Positions 5,656 to 8,035 of a stretch of 8,035 nucleotides of DNA are shown here, in pieces. The DNA lies in assembly GCA_965651365.1 (NCBI GenBank), contig CBFGSA010000123.1, positions 1 through 8,035 of the forward strand. The letters run 5' to 3'. The position numbers and the translations under genes are program-made. How positions within the stretch are numbered: the stretch's first letter is position 1; every line of letters starts with the position of its first letter. Source of the DNA: DASSBG01 sp965651365. GTDB lineage: Bacteria; Pseudomonadota; Gammaproteobacteria; Xanthomonadales; Rhodanobacteraceae. Under the pieces are notes generated by a model, which had not been told where the DNA came from, did no database searches, and saw only the letters and a program-made list of their open reading frames with translations.

Positions 5656-6392
5656 ACGGCTCGGCGAACACCGACGACGCTGTTTGCGACGTGCGTTTCG
5701 GCCAGGTCGGCCTGGCCAATATCCGCATCCTGGCCGAGGCACCCGAGCAATTGCGTGACGATCTGGCCCGTCGCGTGGCCGCCGCGCCAGCCATGTTCAG
5801 CCGCACCGCGGTGGTGGTCGATCTGAGTCACCTGAGCCGGCAACCGGACGATGCGCAGGTCAAGTCACTGCTGGACGCAATCCGTCAGGCGGGCATGCTG
5901 CCGGTGGGCCTGGCCTACGGCAGCAGTGCCACCGAAGAGCTGGCCAGGCGTCTGGATCTGCCCCTGATTGCCCGCTTCCGTGATGCCTACGAGCACGATT
6001 CGGGCAGTGCGCCAAACCGCCGCACCAGGTCGGCTGCCAGCACTGATACCCGACCGACCGGCAGCCAGGCCGGCCAGATGCATGCCCAACAGGTTCGCAG
6101 TGGCCAGCAACTGTATGCGCAGCATCGCGACCTGATCGTGACCGCGGCCGTGGCCAGCGGCGCCGAGGTGATCGCCGACGGCTCGGTACACGTCTATGGC
6201 ACGCTGCGCGGCCGGGCGCTGGCAGGTGCCCAGGGCGACGAACAGGCGCGCATTTTCTGCACCGATTTCCGCGCCCAGCTGGTCTCGATTGCCGGTCGCT
6301 ACCGGGTGTTCGAGGAAGTACCTGAACAATTGGAAGGCCGCAGCGTGCAATGCTGGCTGGAAGATGACAAGCTGCGCATCGCTGCACTTTGA
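5652..6392 (+). CDS. minC: Septum site-determining protein MinC
   Basis: MinC blocks FtsZ ring assembly away from mid-cell after MinD brings it to the membrane. The protein has 246 residues, against 231 in E. coli. The N-terminal FtsZ-inhibiting domain covers about 13-112, followed by a polar linker (about 113-146). The C-terminal beta-helix domain starts at the RSGQ motif (149-152) and contains the highly conserved GAEVIADGSVHVYGTLRGRA and GDEQARIFC segments used for dimerisation and MinD binding. I accept the TTG start at 5652 because it overlaps the GNAT stop by 4 bases and no ATG, GTG or TTG precedes it in an open frame. GTG 5691 is a possible alternative that would start right at the first strand. 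The Shine-Dalgarno is weak, so translation probably depends on coupling to the GNAT gene. Confidence 0.96.
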   Translation: MNGSANTDDAVCDVRFGQVGLANIRILAEAPEQLRDDLARRVAAAPAMFSRTAVVVDLSHLSRQPDDAQVKSLLDAIRQAGMLPVGLAYGSSATEELARRLDLPLIARFRDAYEHDSGSAPNRRTRSAASTDTRPTGSQAGQMHAQQVRSGQQLYAQHRDLIVTAAVASGAEVIADGSVHVYGTLRGRALAGAQGDEQARIFCTDFRAQLVSIAGRYRVFEEVPEQLEGRSVQCWLEDDKLRIAAL

Positions 6393-6420
6393 GCCTTGAA
6401 AAAACGTCAAAACTGCTGAT

Positions 6421-6425
6421 CGGAG
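6421..6425 (+). promoter_or_regulatory. Ribosome binding site for the TTG start of minD
   Basis: CGGAG, with GGAG at 6422-6425, lies 9 bases before TTG 6435. An in-frame TGA at 6417 and the absence of any other ATG, GTG or TTG before the Walker A motif make the TTG the only usual start codon available. The 42-base minC-minD gap also holds an A-rich stretch around 6399-6410 but no convincing promoter. Confidence 0.65.
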
Positions 6426-6434
6426 AATCACACC

Positions 6435-7247
6435 TTGACTGAAAACATCGTCGTTACATCCGGCAAGGGCGGGGTCGGCAAGACCACTACCGCCGCCTCG
6501 CTCGCCGTGGGCCTGGCCCGACGCGGGAACAAGGTCGCTGTCATCGACTTCGATGTCGGCTTGCGCAATCTCGACCTGATCATGGGCTGCGAGCGGCGTG
6601 TGGTCTACGACTTCGTCAACGTCATCCAGGGCGACTGCACGCTCAAGCAGGCGCTGATCAAGGACAAGCGCGACGACACGCTGTTTGTCCTGGCCGCCTC
6701 GCAAACGCGCGACAAGGACGCACTGACCGTCGAGGGCGTCGAGAAGGTGCTTGGCGAACTGGCCGCCGACGGCTTCGACTACGTGGTCTGCGATTCGCCG
6801 GCCGGCATCGAAAAAGGCGCCCACCTGGCCATGTATTTCGCCGACCAGGCCGTCGTGGTGGTCAACCCGGAAGTGTCCAGCGTGCGCGATTCGGATCGCA
6901 TCCTCGGGCTGCTGGACAGCAAGTCCAGGCGCGCCGAGCGCGGCGACGGCGCCGTGACCAAGCATCTGCTGCTGACGCGCTACAACCCGGCACGGGTGGC
7001 CAGTGGCGAAATGCTGGCGGTCGCCGACGTGGTCGACATCCTGGGCCTGGACGTGCTCGGCGTGATTCCCGAATCCACCGGCGTGCTGAATGCGTCCAAT
7101 GCGGGCGTTCCCGTGATTGTCGATCAGGAATCCGACGCCGGCCAGGCCTACGCCGATGCCGTCGACCGGCTGCTCGGCGAGGAGCGGCCGATGCGCTTCA
7201 CCGAGGCGCCGAAGAAGGGCTTTCTCAAGCGGGTATTCGGGAGCTAG
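6435..7247 (+). CDS. minD: Septum site-determining ATPase MinD
   Basis: MinD is a ParA/MinD family ATPase that dimerises with ATP, binds the inner membrane, recruits MinC and is released by MinE. This copy has 270 residues, like E. coli. The deviant Walker A is SGKGGVGKTT (9-18) with signature Lys11 and Lys16. Asp40 lies in VIDFDVGLRNLD and the Walker B Asp120 in VVCDSPAG. The invariant stretch from LDLIMGCERRVVYDFVNVIQ onward closely matches the E. coli protein. The C-terminal amphipathic membrane-targeting helix is KGFLKRVFG (261-269). The start must be TTG, as explained for its ribosome binding site. It is 42 bases after minC and 2 bases before minE, so all are co-transcribed. The assignment is as secure as inspection can make it. 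Confidence 0.98.
   Translation: MTENIVVTSGKGGVGKTTTAASLAVGLARRGNKVAVIDFDVGLRNLDLIMGCERRVVYDFVNVIQGDCTLKQALIKDKRDDTLFVLAASQTRDKDALTVEGVEKVLGELAADGFDYVVCDSPAGIEKGAHLAMYFADQAVVVVNPEVSSVRDSDRILGLLDSKSRRAERGDGAVTKHLLLTRYNPARVASGEMLAVADVVDILGLDVLGVIPESTGVLNASNAGVPVIVDQESDAGQAYADAVDRLLGEERPMRFTEAPKKGFLKRVFGS
7239..7243 (+). promoter_or_regulatory. Ribosome binding site of minE inside the minD end
   Basis: GGGAG lies 6 bases before the minE ATG and overlaps the last codons of minD. It is stronger than the sites before minC and minD, and minE alone in this operon segment has an ATG start. Confidence 0.6.
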
Positions 7248-7249
7248 GC

Positions 7250-7513
7250 ATGGGCATTCTGGACTTTCTGCGCAACAAACCCGAATCCAGCGCCAACGTG
7301 GCGCGCGAGCGGCTGCGCATCATCGTGGCCCAGGAACGCAGCACCCGCAACGCGCCCGACTACCTGCCGCTGCTGCGCAGCGAACTGCTGGACGTGATCC
7401 GCAAGTACGTCAACGTCGAGGCCGACGAGGTGCAGATCAACGTCGAGCACGACGGCAACAACGAGCTGCTGGAGCTGTCCGTGGCGCTGCCGGACGCGGC
7501 CACGCGCAAGTGA
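7250..7513 (+). CDS. minE: Cell division topological specificity factor MinE
   Basis: MinE stimulates the MinD ATPase and drives pole-to-pole oscillation, restricting MinC action to the poles. It has 87 residues, against 88 in E. coli. The N-terminal membrane-binding segment is MGILDFLRN (1-9). The anti-MinCD helix VARERLRIIVAQER (17-30) has the conserved RLRIIVA core. The dimeric topological-specificity domain covers about 32-87, with LRSELLDVIRKYV. The gene starts 2 bases after minD and its TGA overlaps the GTG of the next gene. Nothing is missing or unusual in the protein. Confidence 0.97.
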   Translation: MGILDFLRNKPESSANVARERLRIIVAQERSTRNAPDYLPLLRSELLDVIRKYVNVEADEVQINVEHDGNNELLELSVALPDAATRK

Positions 7514-7989
7514 ACCAGGCGGTTGTGGCGGCCAGCGAAACCTCGGTCATGCGCCTCGCTGAACTGGCACCCGGCAGCGCCGCCGCACTGCTGGCGCGAT
7601 TTGGTCTGGAACTGGTTTCCGTGGCCGATGGCGAGCCCATTCCCGGCAGCTACTGGGGCGAGCCGGAAGCCGGCGTCATCGGCAAGTGCGTCTACGCCCG
7701 CAACGACACCCCGGTACATTCCTTGCTGCACGAAGCCTGTCACCTGATCGTGCTGCCACCTGACAGGCGTCAGCAGATACATACCGACGCCAGCGACTCG
7801 ATCGAGGAAGAGGACGCCACCTGCTACCTGCAGATCCTGCTGGCCGATGCCCTGCCCGGCATGGGCCGTGAACGGATGTGGGCCGACATGGACGCCTGGG
7901 GCTACAGCTTCCGCCTCGGCTCGGCCCGCGCCTGGTTCGAGCACGATGCCAGCGAAGCCGCCAACTATCTGCGCGAGCGCGGAGTATAG
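7510..7989 (+). CDS. Putative zinc-binding protein with HExxH motif, coupled to minE
   Basis: I do not recognise a named family for this 159-residue protein. It contains LLHEACHLIVLPP, with HEACH at 74-78, the HExxH zinc-protease motif. An acidic SIEEEDATCYLQILLADAL follows (97-115), where Glu99-101 could supply the third zinc ligand about 20 residues later. That spacing and the E-x-x-A pattern resemble ImmA/IrrE (DUF955)-like gluzincins, but no helix-turn-helix is present. There is no signal peptide or membrane helix, so a cytoplasmic location is expected. Cys60, Cys77 and Cys105 are notable. The GTG start overlaps the minE stop (GTGA); ATG 7549 would shorten it by 13 residues. Its position as the last gene of the min operon is the only hint of function. 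Catalytic activity is inferred from motifs. Confidence 0.75.
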   Translation: MNQAVVAASETSVMRLAELAPGSAAALLARFGLELVSVADGEPIPGSYWGEPEAGVIGKCVYARNDTPVHSLLHEACHLIVLPPDRRQQIHTDASDSIEEEDATCYLQILLADALPGMGRERMWADMDAWGYSFRLGSARAWFEHDASEAANYLRERGV

Positions 7990-8015
7990 GAAGAATAAAC
8001 ACCCATTTCACCCAC

Positions 8016-8032
8016 GTCCAACAGGTTTGGAC
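8016..8032 (+). terminator. Small hairpin after the min operon, possible terminator
   Basis: GTCCAA (8016-8021) and TTGGAC (8027-8032) are exact complements around a 5-base loop, 27 bases past the last stop codon. Whether a T tract follows cannot be seen because the window ends at 8035. The stem is short, so this could equally be a protein-binding palindrome. Confidence 0.3.
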
Positions 8033-8035
8033 TGC

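Noticed and set aside
6393..6434. Separate promoter for minD in the A-rich minC-minD gap
   Set aside because: A TTGAAA at 6395-6400 could pass for a -35, but no -10-like hexamer lies at a suitable distance and the gap is too short to hold a leader as well.
5865..6965. A 366-codon minus-strand frame opposite minC and minD
   Set aside because: Both strands cannot plausibly be coding across the invariant MinC and MinD motifs, and the translation resembles no protein I know.

Overview
The window looks like chromosomal DNA of a GC-rich gammaproteobacterium. The complete minC-minD-minE septum-site operon with E. coli-type MinC, MinD and MinE, the high-GC codon use, and a GTAG-headed REP-like palindrome at the left edge all point that way. 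A Xanthomonadales or Chromatiales relative is my guess, not something the sequence proves. I see no transposase, integrase, CRISPR array, tRNA or rRNA.

Layout. The window divides at about 4741-5040. Everything to the left is on the minus strand and everything to the right is on the plus strand. Reading leftward from the divide: a six-helix membrane histidine kinase (3541-4740) and its NarL/FixJ-type response regulator (2903-3544) overlap by 4 bases. A gap of about 180 bases with a weak terminator-like hairpin follows. Next is a second minus-strand cluster: a membrane-anchored SRPBCC plus GyrI-like fusion protein (1391-2728), a DUF423 small membrane protein (903-1319 or 903-1361), and an AlkA-type HhH-GPD DNA glycosylase (232-906) that overlaps the DUF423 gene by 4 bases. 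The last 231 bases hold no gene but have several perfect hairpins and the REP-like element.

Reading rightward: a COG3818-like GNAT acetyltransferase (5041-5655) overlaps minC (TTG start, 5652-6392) by 4 bases. It is followed by minD (TTG start, 6435-7247), minE (7250-7513), and a small protein with an HExxH zinc-protease-like motif (GTG start, 7510-7989) that overlaps minE by 4 bases. MinC inhibits FtsZ polymerisation, MinD recruits it to the membrane as an ATPase, and MinE drives the oscillation that leaves mid-cell free for division. The GNAT enzyme and the putative metalloprotein sit on either side of minCDE and appear translationally coupled to it, so a link to cell division or its control is the most interesting inference here.

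The 300-base divergent spacer is rich in structure. It has a nested inverted repeat (4803-4901) that could fold into a long stem on the plus strand. Just downstream it has a candidate extended -10 promoter abutting a perfect 6+4+6 palindrome (4970-4985) that looks like an operator for the GNAT-min operon.
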